Positions 1-8,794 of a stretch of DNA of 64,000 nt are shown piece by piece. The position numbers and the translations under genes were made by a program. The notes beneath the pieces are model-generated. The model saw nothing but the letters and a program-made list of their open reading frames with translations, made no database searches and was not told the DNA's origin. Numbering within the stretch: position 1 is the stretch's first letter; each line of letters begins with the position of its first letter. The DNA is from Exiguobacterium indicum HHS 31 (GTDB taxonomy: Bacteria > Bacillota > Bacilli > Exiguobacteriales > Exiguobacteriaceae): contig NZ_MPSZ01000004.1 in assembly GCF_001939065.1 (NCBI RefSeq), forward strand, positions 62,001 through 126,000. Reading direction: 5' to 3'.

Positions 1-554
1 TCAATCTTGCTGGCTTTTTTGACAGCAAGTTTCCCTGTCTTTTTATCTTGTACGACTTCTGTTAATGTCATCGATGCTGGAAGTCCCTTGACTTCATTAC
101 CAGCGTTGTCGATCGAGTCATACTCGAAGTGAGAAACCATGTATTTTTTTCCGTGGACTTCAAGCAGACTGTTCGAGTCGGGTGCATCTGAGACGAAAGC
201 TTCCGGTTTGTCCGGTACACTGCGGTCGATGATCGGATTACCTTTAGCATCGATTGGTGTACCTGCTGCAATCATCTCTCCTTTGTTTTCGACGATTTTA
301 TCTTGCGACAGGAACAGTTGATTATAGTTCAACGGTTTCACTTCTGTTTTACCATTCGTATACGTGACTTTAACTTTTGCTTCTGTATAGGTTTTTACCA
401 TCTGATCGATTTTCGTCGGTGCATCCATCGACAAGAATTCGACCTTCTTAATGTTGCGTGTACTATGAGAAGAACTATGGGCATCCGCGAACATCGGGAC
501 CATACTTGATGACAAGACCGCTGCTGATAGACCAACCATGAGTGTTCGTTTCAT
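1..554 (-). CDS. PhoX/DUF839-like secreted protein, 5' part only
   Basis: The gene runs off the left edge of the window, so only about 184 N-terminal residues are visible. The ATG at 554 follows a GGGGGAAA ribosome site. The product begins with a short basic signal peptide (MKRTLMVGLSAAVLSSS...) ending near FADA, followed by a His/Ser-rich linker. Stretches such as GTPIDAKGNPIIDRSVP and FVSDAPDSNSLL recall the PhoX/DUF839 family of calcium- and iron-dependent secreted phosphatase-like proteins, but the catalytic part lies outside the window. A direct-repeat motif shared with the two-component locus near 37.5 kb lies about 85 bp upstream (636-652). The family call is from recall and moderate in confidence. 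Confidence 0.6.
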   Translation of the reverse strand, partial: MKRTLMVGLSAAVLSSSMVPMFADAHSSSHSTRNIKKVEFLSMDAPTKIDQMVKTYTEAKVKVTYTNGKTEVKPLNYNQLFLSQDKIVENKGEMIAAGTPIDAKGNPIIDRSVPDKPEAFVSDAPDSNSLLEVHGKKYMVSHFEYDSIDNAGNEVKGLPASMTLTEVVQDKKTGKLAVKKASKI

Positions 555-635
555 TTTTGTTTCCCCCAAATGAGTTTGTGTTGTTACTACATTTCCATTT
601 AATCAGTCGATTATGTAGAGGGTGTAAAGAAACCT

Positions 636-652
636 AGTCAGTTATATCTCAG
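636..652. promoter_or_regulatory. Putative direct-repeat operator upstream of the PhoX-like gene
   Basis: On the + strand this reads GTCAGTTATATCTCAG within an 11-bp-period repeat (CTGAGA-N5-CTGACT on the minus strand). It resembles the repeats at 35646-35662 and 37548-37564. The spacing of half-sites is typical of OmpR-family response-regulator boxes. Its orientation relative to the gene is opposite to that of the other two sites, which lowers confidence. Confidence 0.35.
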
Positions 653-668
653 TTAGTTAATCTTTCCT

Positions 669-1049
669 TTACAGTAAGGTCAGCAAACGAGCAATCTGTG
701 GATCATCGTGAAGTTCCTTTAATGGTCGGAAACGGACGGTTCGTAATTCTTGTTGGTCAAATGGGAGTTCGGGATTAATCCCGAGTCGAGGTGCAGAACT
801 GCCTAAGGCACGTCGGACGAGAAAGCATGTCTCTGTTCCTTGATCAATTGAAATCTCGTAGAGTTGTCGTTCAATCGTGACGTGAAGGTTTGTCTCCTCT
901 AATACTTCCCGCATGACGGCTTGTTCTTTTGTTTCGCCACTCTCGACACCTCCGCCCGGTAACGTCCAAAATGTCCGGGAAGGCGTGTGTAATTCGACCA
1001 TTAGGATCTGTTTCTCTTCGATCAACGCAGCGCATACGCGGTGCCTCAT
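669..1049 (-). CDS. NUDIX hydrolase
   Basis: A protein of about 126 residues with a complete NUDIX box at roughly residues 33-55 (GGVESGETKEQAV, then REVLEET), matching G-x5-E-x7-REU-x-EE. This places it among hydrolases that cleave nucleoside-diphosphate-linked substrates; the substrate cannot be read from sequence. I start it at the ATG at 1049, preceded at 8 nt by AAGGAGG; a longer in-frame start at 1076 lacks such a site. A factor-independent terminator for the upstream ykpA gene ends only 25 nt before this start, so expression probably depends on read-through or on a promoter inside ykpA. Confidence 0.85.
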   Translation of the reverse strand: MRHRVCAALIEEKQILMVELHTPSRTFWTLPGGGVESGETKEQAVMREVLEETNLHVTIERQLYEISIDQGTETCFLVRRALGSSAPRLGINPELPFDQQELRTVRFRPLKELHDDPQIARLLTLL

Positions 1050-1074
1050 GTCGCATTCCTCCTTCAACGTGTTC

Positions 1075-1107
1075 AAAAAAGAGACCGAAACGACAGTTCC
1101 GGTCTCC
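1075..1107 (-). terminator. Terminator after ykpA
   Basis: On the minus strand a GAGACCGGAAC / GTTTCGGTCTC stem with a TGTC loop is followed by TTTTTT. It sits between ykpA and the NUDIX gene, both transcribed leftward. Confidence 0.8.
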
Positions 1108-1113
1108 TCAAAA

Positions 1114-2736
1114 TCATTGCGCGTATAACGCTGTTAGTTGCTGTTGGATCGTATCATTGTTCAAGTACTCATCGTATGTCGTTTCTTTATCGACGATACC
1201 GTTCGGCGTCAACTCGATGATCCGGTTCGCGATTGTTTCGACGAACTGATGGTCATGCGAGCTGAAGAGCATCGCGCCTTTGTAAGCAATCAAGCCATCG
1301 TTGAGTGCTGTGATCGATTCGAGATCCAAGTGGTTCGTTGGATCGTCGAGGACGAGGACGTTAGCACCACTGAGCATTGCTTTTGAAAGCATACAACGGA
1401 CTTTTTCGCCCCCAGATAAGACAGAAGCTTTTTTCATGACTTCTTCTCCTGAGAAGAGCATCCGACCGAGGAATCCACGGAGGAACGTATCGCTCTCATC
1501 TGCCGGTGAGTACTGACGGAGCCAATCGAGGATCGTCTTGTCCGAGCCTTCGAAGAATTCCGAGTTATCTTTTGGCAAGTACGACTGCGAAGTTGTTACG
1601 CCCCATTTGAACGTACCGCTATCCGGTTCCATCTCACCCATAAGGATCTTGAAGAGAGTCGTGATTGCGATATCGCTCTGACTGATGAACGCGACTTTAT
1701 CCGTCTTGTTCAACGAGAAGCGGACGTTATCAAGGACTTTGACACCATCGATCGTCTTCGAGATGCCGTCGACCATCAAGAGGTCATTTCCGATTTCACG
1801 TTCCGGTGTGAAACCAACGAACGGATAACGGCGTGACGATGGACGAATGTCGTCGAGTGTGATTTTATCAAGCAATTTCTTCCGCGACGTCGCTTGTTTC
1901 GCTTTTGAAGCGTTTGAGCTGAAACGCGCGATGAAGGCTTGAAGTTCTTTGATTTTCTCTTCTTTTTTCTTGTTTTGGTCACTTGCCATACGCGAAGCAA
2001 GCTGACTTGACTCGTACCAGAAATCGTAGTTTCCGATATACAGTTGAATCTTACCGTAATCGAGATCCGCCATGTGCGTACAGACGTTGTTCAAGAAGTG
2101 ACGGTCGTGGGAAATGACAATGACCGTGTTCTCGAATCCGATCAAGAATTCTTCGAGCCATTTGACGGCTTTCAAATCAAGTCCGTTCGTCGGCTCATCG
2201 AGTAAGAGAATGTCTGGTTTACCGAACAACGCTTGCGCAAGCAAAACTTTGACCTTTTCCGATCCTGTCAGCTCAGCCATCGTCTTCGAGTGAAGGTCTT
2301 CCTTGATGCCGAGTCCTTGAAGAAGCATTGCGGCTTCCGACTCCGCTTCCCAACCATTCATCTCAGCGAATTCACCTTCGAGTTCAGCAGCACGCATGCC
2401 GTCTTCGTCCGAGAAATCTTCTTTCATATAGATGGCATCTTTTTCTTTCATGACTTCATAGAGACGTTTGTGTCCCATCATGACCGTTTCGATGACTTGG
2501 AATTCTTCGTATTCGTAATGGTTCTGACGGAGAACGCCTAAACGTTCGCCTGGTGTGATGATGACATCGCCTTGTTGTGCTTCGATGTCACCAGCGAGAA
2601 TTTTCAAGAATGTCGATTTACCAGCGCCATTTGCACCGATCAGACCGTAACAGTTACCTGGTGTGAACTTAATGTTGACGTCTTCGAATAATTTTCGATC
2701 TGCAAAGCGAAGACCGACGTTTTGTACTGTAATCAT
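1114..2736 (-). CDS. ykpA: ABC-F family ATPase, YkpA/YbiT type
   Basis: 540 residues with two ABC domains and no membrane segment, the ABC-F layout of ribosome-associated ATPases. The first domain has Walker A GANGAGKST near residue 35, a degenerate signature (LTGSEK rather than LSGGE) and Walker B LLLDEPTNGLD. The second has signature LSGGEKVR and Walker B LVLDDPTNHLD, where the usual catalytic glutamate is aspartate. Between them lies a charged linker rich in Lys and Glu, as expected for the P-site tRNA interaction motif. Overall similarity to Bacillus YkpA is strong from recall. The role is probably translation-related or ribosome rescue; drug resistance is not indicated. It is transcribed alone and followed by a terminator. 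Confidence 0.92.
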   Translation of the reverse strand: MITVQNVGLRFADRKLFEDVNIKFTPGNCYGLIGANGAGKSTFLKILAGDIEAQQGDVIITPGERLGVLRQNHYEYEEFQVIETVMMGHKRLYEVMKEKDAIYMKEDFSDEDGMRAAELEGEFAEMNGWEAESEAAMLLQGLGIKEDLHSKTMAELTGSEKVKVLLAQALFGKPDILLLDEPTNGLDLKAVKWLEEFLIGFENTVIVISHDRHFLNNVCTHMADLDYGKIQLYIGNYDFWYESSQLASRMASDQNKKKEEKIKELQAFIARFSSNASKAKQATSRKKLLDKITLDDIRPSSRRYPFVGFTPEREIGNDLLMVDGISKTIDGVKVLDNVRFSLNKTDKVAFISQSDIAITTLFKILMGEMEPDSGTFKWGVTTSQSYLPKDNSEFFEGSDKTILDWLRQYSPADESDTFLRGFLGRMLFSGEEVMKKASVLSGGEKVRCMLSKAMLSGANVLVLDDPTNHLDLESITALNDGLIAYKGAMLFSSHDHQFVETIANRIIELTPNGIVDKETTYDEYLNNDTIQQQLTALYAQ

Positions 2737-2934
2737 ATAGAGATGAACCCTCGTTTCTAGTAAGTGATGTGCTCATTCGAGTGTACCACAAATCGTGATC
2801 TGTCGTAGAGCAGGCAAAGTTCCCTCCATATTAGGACAGAAATTAAAAATAAGCAACCGGACATTTAAAAAAATGAAACATTTTCCAGATGGATACGTAG
2901 AACAAAGTAAGGAATTCGTTAGAGGAGGGGTTAG

Positions 2935-3039
2935 ATGGCCATCTTTTTCACATTATTGTTTTTCGCCCTCATCGTTTTGCTTGGCATGGAACTCTACCGC
3001 TATATCCAAGAAAAGATCGATAAAGGAGATTCAGAATGA
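2935..3039 (+). CDS. 34-residue single-pass membrane peptide
   Basis: A short gene behind AGAGGAGGGG. It encodes one hydrophobic helix (AIFFTLLFFALIVLLGMEL) followed by a charged tail ending KIDKGDSE. Its stop overlaps the start of the next gene as ATGA, so the two are almost certainly translationally coupled. A small membrane peptide coupled to an SPFH protein suggests it could act as a partner or regulator of that membrane scaffold; this is inference from context. It is too short for most automatic gene calls. Confidence 0.7.
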   Translation: MAIFFTLLFFALIVLLGMELYRYIQEKIDKGDSE

Positions 3040-3905
3040 GAGAAATCAAACCGAAGAAAAAAATTCGCCCATCGATGATCATCGCAGGTGTGCTCGTACT
3101 AGCGTTGCTCGCTACGACGCCATTCATCGTCGAACAAATCGAACCTGGACAAGTCGGTGTCGTCTATACACCGTCAAGCGGTGTCAAAGATGAGACGTTA
3201 TCGCAAGGTTGGCATGTCGTTTCACCGATCACACGGGTGACAGAGTATCCGATTCGGACACAGACAAAAGCGCTTGAGAACATGACGCTTGCGACCAAGG
3301 ACGGAAAGAACATCGTCGTCGACTTTACATACAGCTTCTCCGTCTCACCGGATAAGGTGACGAAAGTCTTCAATAAGTTCGGACCGATCGAAATCGATGA
3401 GATCGCAAAAGGATATCTGAAACAACGTCTCTATGATGCATCGCGTGAGCAAATCTCGAAAGTCACCGTCCTTGAACTATTCGGTGAAAAATCAGGGAAT
3501 GTCTCAACGAGCATTCAAACGCAGTTTGCAGAAGACGTCAAGGACATCGGTTTCATCATCGAGGATGTCGCACTCGGTGCACCGAAACCAGATGAAAAGA
3601 CACAGGAAGCGATCGATGCGCGTGTCAAAGCGTCGCAGGAACTCGATAAAAAGAAGACGGATCTTGAAATCGCTAAAGCAGAAGCAGAGCGTCTTCGCGT
3701 AGAAGCAAAAGGAGCAGCTGATGCCCGTTTGATCGAAGCTCAAGGGTTGGCAAAAGCTCAAAAAGAACTACAGAAGACATTGACGGAAGAAATGATTCAA
3801 TACGAAGCCGTCAAGAAGTGGGATGGGAAGTCACCACTCGTCAGTGGATCGGGGAGTATGGTTCAATTACCGATTCCAGATGCTACAACAGAAGAAAAGA
3901 AATAA
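3036..3905 (+). CDS. SPFH/band 7 (prohibitin-like) membrane protein
   Basis: 289 residues: a basic N-terminus, one membrane helix (about residues 13-33), then an SPFH/band 7 domain beginning with the family hallmark EPGQVGVVYTPSSGV and continuing to about residue 190. A Lys/Glu/Ala-rich coiled coil follows (about 195-255) and a short polar tail. Such proteins oligomerise in membrane microdomains and often stabilise membrane proteins or proteases; the exact role here is unknown. The gene overlaps the 34-residue membrane peptide by four bases and is followed directly by a terminator, making a two-gene operon. Confidence 0.88.
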   Translation: MREIKPKKKIRPSMIIAGVLVLALLATTPFIVEQIEPGQVGVVYTPSSGVKDETLSQGWHVVSPITRVTEYPIRTQTKALENMTLATKDGKNIVVDFTYSFSVSPDKVTKVFNKFGPIEIDEIAKGYLKQRLYDASREQISKVTVLELFGEKSGNVSTSIQTQFAEDVKDIGFIIEDVALGAPKPDEKTQEAIDARVKASQELDKKKTDLEIAKAEAERLRVEAKGAADARLIEAQGLAKAQKELQKTLTEEMIQYEAVKKWDGKSPLVSGSGSMVQLPIPDATTEEKK

Positions 3906-3907
3906 AG

Positions 3908-3934
3908 TAGACCTAATTTATAGGTCTATTTTTT
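3908..3934 (+). terminator. Terminator after the SPFH gene
   Basis: TAGACCTA / TAGGTCTA stem with a 5-nt loop followed by six T. The following 190 bases to 4125 are strongly AT-rich and hold no gene that I can see. Confidence 0.8.
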
Positions 3935-4125
3935 ATGCTGTAATAATAAATCAGTAGATTAAAGATAGATGTATTATTTAATTTTAGTATAGAGATAAAA
4001 AAACTTTTATTTTATATCTTTTAAATGTAAAATTTATAGTTTAATTCCCTTATTTAGAAGGGAAACGAACGTAAAAGAGGATTATTCAATTGAAAATAAG
4101 TATCAAAAAATAGGGGGGATAATTT

Positions 4126-5658
4126 TTGTATAAAAATCGATCACCAAATACATTTATTATCTTCATGATTCTATTTGCGCCAAGTTTTTCGATTCCGCAC
4201 AGTCATGCGACGACCGACGAGCTAGAAATACCAGACCCTTTGACGTCATCGTTTTGTGAAGAGACGTTGAATGATCCAACGAAAGAGGACTTGCTAAAAA
4301 AAGAAGAACGGATACAATGCGAAGAACTCTTGGAACTAGAGCAGACAACCCCACCTGAGAGCGAAAATCCACTAACATCCGAGACAACCCCACCTGAGAG
4401 CGAAAATCCACTAACATCCGAGACAACCCCACCTGAGAGCGAAAATCCACTAACATCCGAGACAACCCCACCTGAGAGCGAAAATCCACTAACATCCGAG
4501 ACAACCCTACCTGAGAGCGAAAATCCACTAACATCCGAGACAACTCCCCCTGAGAGTGAAGACCCACCAACATCCGAGACAACCCCACCTGAGAGTGAAG
4601 ATCCACCGACATCTGAGACAACCCCACCTGAGAGTGAAGATCCACCGACATCTGAGACTTCGTCAACTGAAGAAGATGAAACAATAGTAATTGAGCAACC
4701 TCAGTCAGATGATAACGAAGAAAGTACACCTAATTCTGAAACATCGAAGTCAGACAAAGGAAAAAATACAGCAGTTCCTAACTTACTTTCCATAAGCTTA
4801 TTAGGTACTTCAAGCTTAAGTGCAAGTTATCAAGAGGTTCAAATTGAAAATGACGGTACTAGAAAAACGATTGAATTAACGAATCGATTTTCCGCATTTC
4901 TAGGATTGGGGCTTTCTAATAAACAATATATTGTTTTTATCATTCCACCAAGTATCATGGATAAAATTAAAGCAGAGAGTGTTTATTTAGAATATTCCAA
5001 GTCGGGAAATATTGTTAAAAAGGAAAGTGTTACCATTGATAAAACAAATAATTTGATTTATTGGAATACGTCTTCGATTATTTCAGTAGGGTTGCTAGGG
5101 TTATTAAACAATATCGAATATAAACTTGTTTTCGAAATAAATAATTTACCTATCAATTCTACAAATCAATACACTTTCAAAAGTGCTGTCATCGATGAAG
5201 CGATTGATTTAAATATTTTAAGTAATAGTACAGCATCAGCAGATTTAATGATTGGCTCAACACTTCGTTTGACGACTCCGACCACTCTTGATTTTGGTAG
5301 TCATGAGTTGACGGGGCGAGAGAAGATTATTCCTCGTGTATCCCCAATGACGATTGCGATTTCTCACGAAAATGCCACAGGATATAACTGGAAGTTACAA
5401 GCGAGTCTCAGTCGCCCTTTGACGAGTACGACAGGTGATGTCTTAACCGATGTTCTTTATTTTAAGACCGCTTCGAAAACCCAATTACTGCAAACAACCG
5501 CAATTGAAGTGGCTACGGGAACGATGTCGGCGAGTTCAAATCAGACACCGTTGACGTACGCTGAAAATGAAGGCATCGTTCTCGATTTAACAGGAAAATA
5601 TCCGAAACCTTTATCGTATAGCGCAGACATTCAATGGAGTTTAGTCGATGCACCGTGA
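4126..5658 (+). CDS. WxL-type surface protein with 13-residue Thr/Pro/Glu repeats
   Basis: 510 residues from a TTG start behind a G-rich ribosome site. A signal peptide (about residues 1-29, ending SHA) precedes a 70-residue acidic region, then eight tandem 13-residue repeats of the form TTPPESENPLTSE (residues about 74-177; later copies read DPPTSE). A Ser/Asp-rich linker and a beta-rich central domain follow. The C-terminus carries two WxL-type motifs, YNWKLQAS and IQWSLVDAP, the signature of non-covalent peptidoglycan-binding WxL domains. It lies directly before a second WxL protein and a DUF916/DUF3324 protein, the classic csc-like partnership. The central part is markedly more AT-rich than its neighbours, which hints at transfer. 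Confidence 0.85.
   Translation: MYKNRSPNTFIIFMILFAPSFSIPHSHATTDELEIPDPLTSSFCEETLNDPTKEDLLKKEERIQCEELLELEQTTPPESENPLTSETTPPESENPLTSETTPPESENPLTSETTPPESENPLTSETTLPESENPLTSETTPPESEDPPTSETTPPESEDPPTSETTPPESEDPPTSETSSTEEDETIVIEQPQSDDNEESTPNSETSKSDKGKNTAVPNLLSISLLGTSSLSASYQEVQIENDGTRKTIELTNRFSAFLGLGLSNKQYIVFIIPPSIMDKIKAESVYLEYSKSGNIVKKESVTIDKTNNLIYWNTSSIISVGLLGLLNNIEYKLVFEINNLPINSTNQYTFKSAVIDEAIDLNILSNSTASADLMIGSTLRLTTPTTLDFGSHELTGREKIIPRVSPMTIAISHENATGYNWKLQASLSRPLTSTTGDVLTDVLYFKTASKTQLLQTTAIEVATGTMSASSNQTPLTYAENEGIVLDLTGKYPKPLSYSADIQWSLVDAP
4345..4656 (+). repeat. 39-bp tandem repeat, eight copies
   Basis: Eight in-frame copies of a 39-bp unit inside the WxL gene. The first four are nearly identical at DNA level (coding NPLTSE), the fifth has a Pro-to-Leu change, and the last three share a DPPTSE variant. 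This pattern suggests recent expansion by slippage or recombination, so copy number is likely to vary between strains. Confidence 0.95.
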
Positions 5659-5674
5659 AAAGGGGAGAACAAAG

Positions 5675-6370
5675 ATGAAAAAACGCTTTGCTTTTTCAAC
5701 GATCTTGATAAGTACTGCTTTAATATTAGGAACGACCTCTGCGTGGGCTGCGAATACCTCAACGGGAACATCCAAGGCTGAAATCACATTTACGACGAAT
5801 GCAGCACCGATCATCGTCGATCCAGACTCACCTAATCCGAATACTCCCTATAGACCTCAGGATAACGGAGGAAATACGCCAACCGGAAACACTGGACCAC
5901 TCACACTCGATTATGCACCTAACTTCAATTTTGGCTCGAACGAAGTACTTGTTAATAAAGCACTCTTCAAAGCAAAAGATCAAAAGCCCTTTTTACAAGT
6001 AACGGATCGACGTATTCTCCCTACGAAATGGGATGTTAAAGTAAAACTCAGTACCTTTAAAGATAGCGGTGGGAAAGATTCCTTGGCTGGATCCACGTTG
6101 ACGATCGATGCGGGTGATGTACAAACCTTGATTGGATTACCAATTAATGCAGCACCTACGACAGGAAATGTTACCTTAACACCTGGAAATCCGGGAGATG
6201 CAAAAGTTATTTTAGCATCAGCTGCTGGAACGTTTTCAACGTGGCAAATTTATTGGAAGGGAAACGGGACAGATAACGATCGCATTACGCTGAACGTTCC
6301 TGTCGGTGTTCAAGTCGAAGGAAAACATACCGCTACGCTCGATTGGACGCTCTCTGACGTCGTGAATTGA
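5675..6370 (+). CDS. WxL domain surface protein
   Basis: 231 residues with a clear signal peptide (MKKRFAFSTILISTALILG..., cleaved near SAWA). The mature part begins with the common WxL-protein opening (TSKAEITFTTN), a Pro/Asn-rich stretch, then a beta-rich WxL domain with motif one at TKWDVKVKLSTF and the terminal motif LDWTLSDVVN. The ATG at 5675 is chosen because AGGGGAG precedes it at 7 nt and the signal peptide starts there. It would bind peptidoglycan non-covalently. It lies 16 bp after the repeat-bearing WxL gene and 21 bp before the DUF916 gene, so the three are an operon. Confidence 0.9.
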   Translation: MKKRFAFSTILISTALILGTTSAWAANTSTGTSKAEITFTTNAAPIIVDPDSPNPNTPYRPQDNGGNTPTGNTGPLTLDYAPNFNFGSNEVLVNKALFKAKDQKPFLQVTDRRILPTKWDVKVKLSTFKDSGGKDSLAGSTLTIDAGDVQTLIGLPINAAPTTGNVTLTPGNPGDAKVILASAAGTFSTWQIYWKGNGTDNDRITLNVPVGVQVEGKHTATLDWTLSDVVN

Positions 6371-6391
6371 TGAGAAAATGGGGGGAGAGAG

Positions 6392-7411
6392 ATGAAACGA
6401 TGGGGAGTCGGTTGTCTAATCGTTTTGCTTTATGGATTACTTGTCTGGATGACACCTTCAGACAGTTTTGCAGAAGATCGTGTTAATTTTTCGGTCGAAG
6501 CGGTTCCGAATGCGTATCAGGTCGATTCCGGTGTAACCTATTTCGATTTAAGGATGCCAGCGCAACAAAAGACGAATCTTCAAGTTCGAATCTATAATCA
6601 CGGACCCGCTGATCATACGTTTTTAACTTCAATCCGAAATGCCACAACGAATAATAACGGTTTGATCGTCTATGATCAGAAAAAATCCGTTCCATTAGCG
6701 TCGACTTCGTTGACGGATCTCATTAAACCGAATACGCAATCAACATTCATTAAAGGCGGAGAGTCGAAAATCGTTTCTTTACCACTTGAAGTGTCAAATG
6801 AGTTGGATGGGACATTGCTTGCCGGTATTCGGATTGAGAGCAAGCCGGAAGGTGAAACGACTAACGACAATACCATCGGCATTCAAAATCGTCATGCCTA
6901 CGTCATTGGATTAAAAGTTCGTTCTTCAATCAAAGAGACTGCACCCGTCATCACATATGAGGGGGTGCAGGCAAAGTCCTCTTTTTCAAGACCTACTGTT
7001 TTCGTTAAATTAGCAAATCAAGCACCGACCATTAGTAAAACGATGAAATTCGAAGCGATCGTCACGAAAGGAAAAAAAGTCGTGGTTCGAAAACAAATGG
7101 ACGTTCGATTCGCACCATCGATTTATATGAAAACACCGATTGAAACGACAGGAATCTTAGAACCCGGCACGTATCACATTAAGATCCGCGTTAAGGGAGA
7201 AGGCAAGACGTGGAAGTGGAAAGACAGCTTTAAGATTACGAAGCGTCAAGCGAATCAGATGAAAGAGCAGATACCCAATCGGGATATCGAAAAAAATTCG
7301 AACTCCTTTGTCGGAGAATGGTCAAAGGAACTTATGATGGCATCGACCTTAATCATCTTTTTATTAATCGGTTATATCTACCGTTTGAAAAAACAGCAAC
7401 GCCAAGCATAA
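6392..7411 (+). CDS. DUF916/DUF3324 WxL-interacting membrane protein
   Basis: 339 residues. A signal peptide (about 1-28, ending SFA) is followed by a DUF916 domain (VNFSVEAVPNAYQVDSGVTYF..., about 30-150), then a DUF3324 domain (about 160-285), a membrane helix near residues 312-330 and a short basic tail (RLKKQQRQ). In WxL loci these two domains bind peptidoglycan and the partner surface protein respectively, so this protein probably anchors the two WxL proteins upstream to the membrane-wall interface. No LPxTG-type small protein, which many csc clusters carry, is found here. Confidence 0.88.
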   Translation: MKRWGVGCLIVLLYGLLVWMTPSDSFAEDRVNFSVEAVPNAYQVDSGVTYFDLRMPAQQKTNLQVRIYNHGPADHTFLTSIRNATTNNNGLIVYDQKKSVPLASTSLTDLIKPNTQSTFIKGGESKIVSLPLEVSNELDGTLLAGIRIESKPEGETTNDNTIGIQNRHAYVIGLKVRSSIKETAPVITYEGVQAKSSFSRPTVFVKLANQAPTISKTMKFEAIVTKGKKVVVRKQMDVRFAPSIYMKTPIETTGILEPGTYHIKIRVKGEGKTWKWKDSFKITKRQANQMKEQIPNRDIEKNSNSFVGEWSKELMMASTLIIFLLIGYIYRLKKQQRQA

Positions 7412-7447
7412 AAAAAGCAGATTCTCAGCGCTGAGAATCTGCTTTTT
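7412..7447. terminator. Bidirectional terminator
   Basis: A perfect palindrome (AGCAGATTCTCAGC and its complement) flanked by A5 on the left and T5 on the right, between the WxL operon and pepT, which converge here. Confidence 0.9.
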
Positions 7448-7449
7448 GA

Positions 7450-8685
7450 TTAGCGAGCGGCTTGTTCAAACCCTTGAACAATAGCGATGATGACTTGCGT
7501 CGCTTTTACCATGTTATCAACGGAGATGAATTCAAACTTGCCGTGATAGTTCTCGCCACCTGTAAAGATGTTCGGTGTCGGAAGACCCATGTACGAAAGT
7601 TGTGATCCATCCGTTCCACCACGGATCGGCTTAATGATTGGCTGGATATCAAGAGATTCCATCGCGGCATGAGCGATATCAACGATGTGCATGTGAGGTT
7701 CGATTTTTTCACGCATGTTGTAGTACTGGTCATGCAAGTCGATTTCAACGCTGCCTGCTCCATACTTTTTGTTCCACTCCTCAACGAGAGCAGATAAGAA
7801 GTGTTTCCGTCCTTCAAATGCTTCACGATCGAAATCACGAATGATGTAGTCGAGCGTCGTTTTTTCAACAGAACCGTCAAACGAAATCAGATGGAAGAAT
7901 CCTTCAAAACCATCTGTGAATTCAGGAGACTCTTCTCCAGGAAGACGATCGTGAAATGCCATCGCATGTTTCTGCGAATTGACCATCTTGTCTTTTGCTG
8001 TTCCCGGGTGAACGTTCGTTCCGTGGAAAACGATTTTAGCAGCCGCTGCATTGAAACTCTCGTATTCGAGTTCACCCAGCGGACCGCCGTCGACTGTATA
8101 AGCATACGTTGCATCGAATGCTTCGACATTGAAGTGATGTGGTCCACGACCAATTTCTTCATCTGGCGTAAAGGCAACACGAATGCGACCATGTTTGATT
8201 TCCGGATGCGAAATCAAATGGTGCATGGCTGTCATGATTTCTGCGATTCCGGCTTTATTGTCGGCACCGAGTAATGTCGCACCATCCGTCGTCATCAATG
8301 TGTGACCGACATAGTTGTGAAGTGCAGGAAAATCAGTAGGCGATAGGATGACAGACGGTGCTTCACGCAACGTGATCGGATTTCCGTCATATGCTTCCAC
8401 GAGTTGCGGACGGACATTCGTGCCCGTGAAATCCGTCGCTGTATCCAGGTGAGCAAGGAAACCAATTGTCGGAATGTCTGCATCTGTATTAGCAGGTAAC
8501 GTCGCCATGACATACCCATTGTCATCGACTGTGACTTCCTCCATACCGATTGCATTTAATTCTTCTACGAGCAAACGAGCCAGTGTCCATTGTCCTTCAG
8601 TTGTTGGAACAGTCGTACTCTCGTAGTTCGATTGTGTATCGATTTTCACGTATGTAGTTAGACGATCAATCAATTCTTGTTTCAA
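7450..8685 (-). CDS. pepT: Peptidase T (tripeptide aminopeptidase)
   Basis: About 411 residues, the usual length for PepT, an M20 dizinc aminopeptidase that releases the N-terminal residue of tripeptides in the cytoplasm. Metal-binding motifs are visible: HLDTATDF near residue 80, [10 protein letters not shown] near 140, the catalytic DEEIGRG near 175, and the C-terminal [17 protein letters not shown] with GGENYHG. I choose the TTG at 8685 because family members begin with the equivalent of [19 protein letters not shown] and AGAAGGGA precedes it; an in-frame ATG at 8709 is the alternative. It appears monocistronic. Confidence 0.93.
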   Translation of the reverse strand: MKQELIDRLTTYVKIDTQSNYESTTVPTTEGQWTLARLLVEELNAIGMEEVTVDDNGYVMATLPANTDADIPTIGFLAHLDTATDFTGTNVRPQLVEAYDGNPITLREAPSVILSPTDFPALHNYVGHTLMTTDGATLLGADNKAGIAEIMTAMHHLISHPEIKHGRIRVAFTPDEEIGRGPHHFNVEAFDATYAYTVDGGPLGELEYESFNAAAAKIVFHGTNVHPGTAKDKMVNSQKHAMAFHDRLPGEESPEFTDGFEGFFHLISFDGSVEKTTLDYIIRDFDREAFEGRKHFLSALVEEWNKKYGAGSVEIDLHDQYYNMREKIEPHMHIVDIAHAAMESLDIQPIIKPIRGGTDGSQLSYMGLPTPNIFTGGENYHGKFEFISVDNMVKATQVIIAIVQGFEQAAR

Positions 8686-8794
8686 ATCAAAAACGTCCCT
8701 TCTCGTCATAAGATACCTTCATCATAGCATGAAGACCTAATGTGAGAGAATTCTGAATCATGATAGACTAATAATGAAAAAGGGGGAATTCTTC

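Noticed and set aside
4345-4656. Regular repeats that might be taken for a CRISPR array
   Set aside because: The 39-bp units are contiguous without spacers, are in frame, and code a protein repeat; no cas genes are near.
4163-4729. 188-codon antisense reading frame across the WxL repeats
   Set aside because: It is open only because the 39-bp repeat has a length divisible by three; the product is a repeat of MLVDFRSQVGLSR, and there is no ribosome site.
7801-8274. 157-codon frame antisense to pepT
   Set aside because: A shadow within a conserved peptidase gene, without start signal or recognisable motif.
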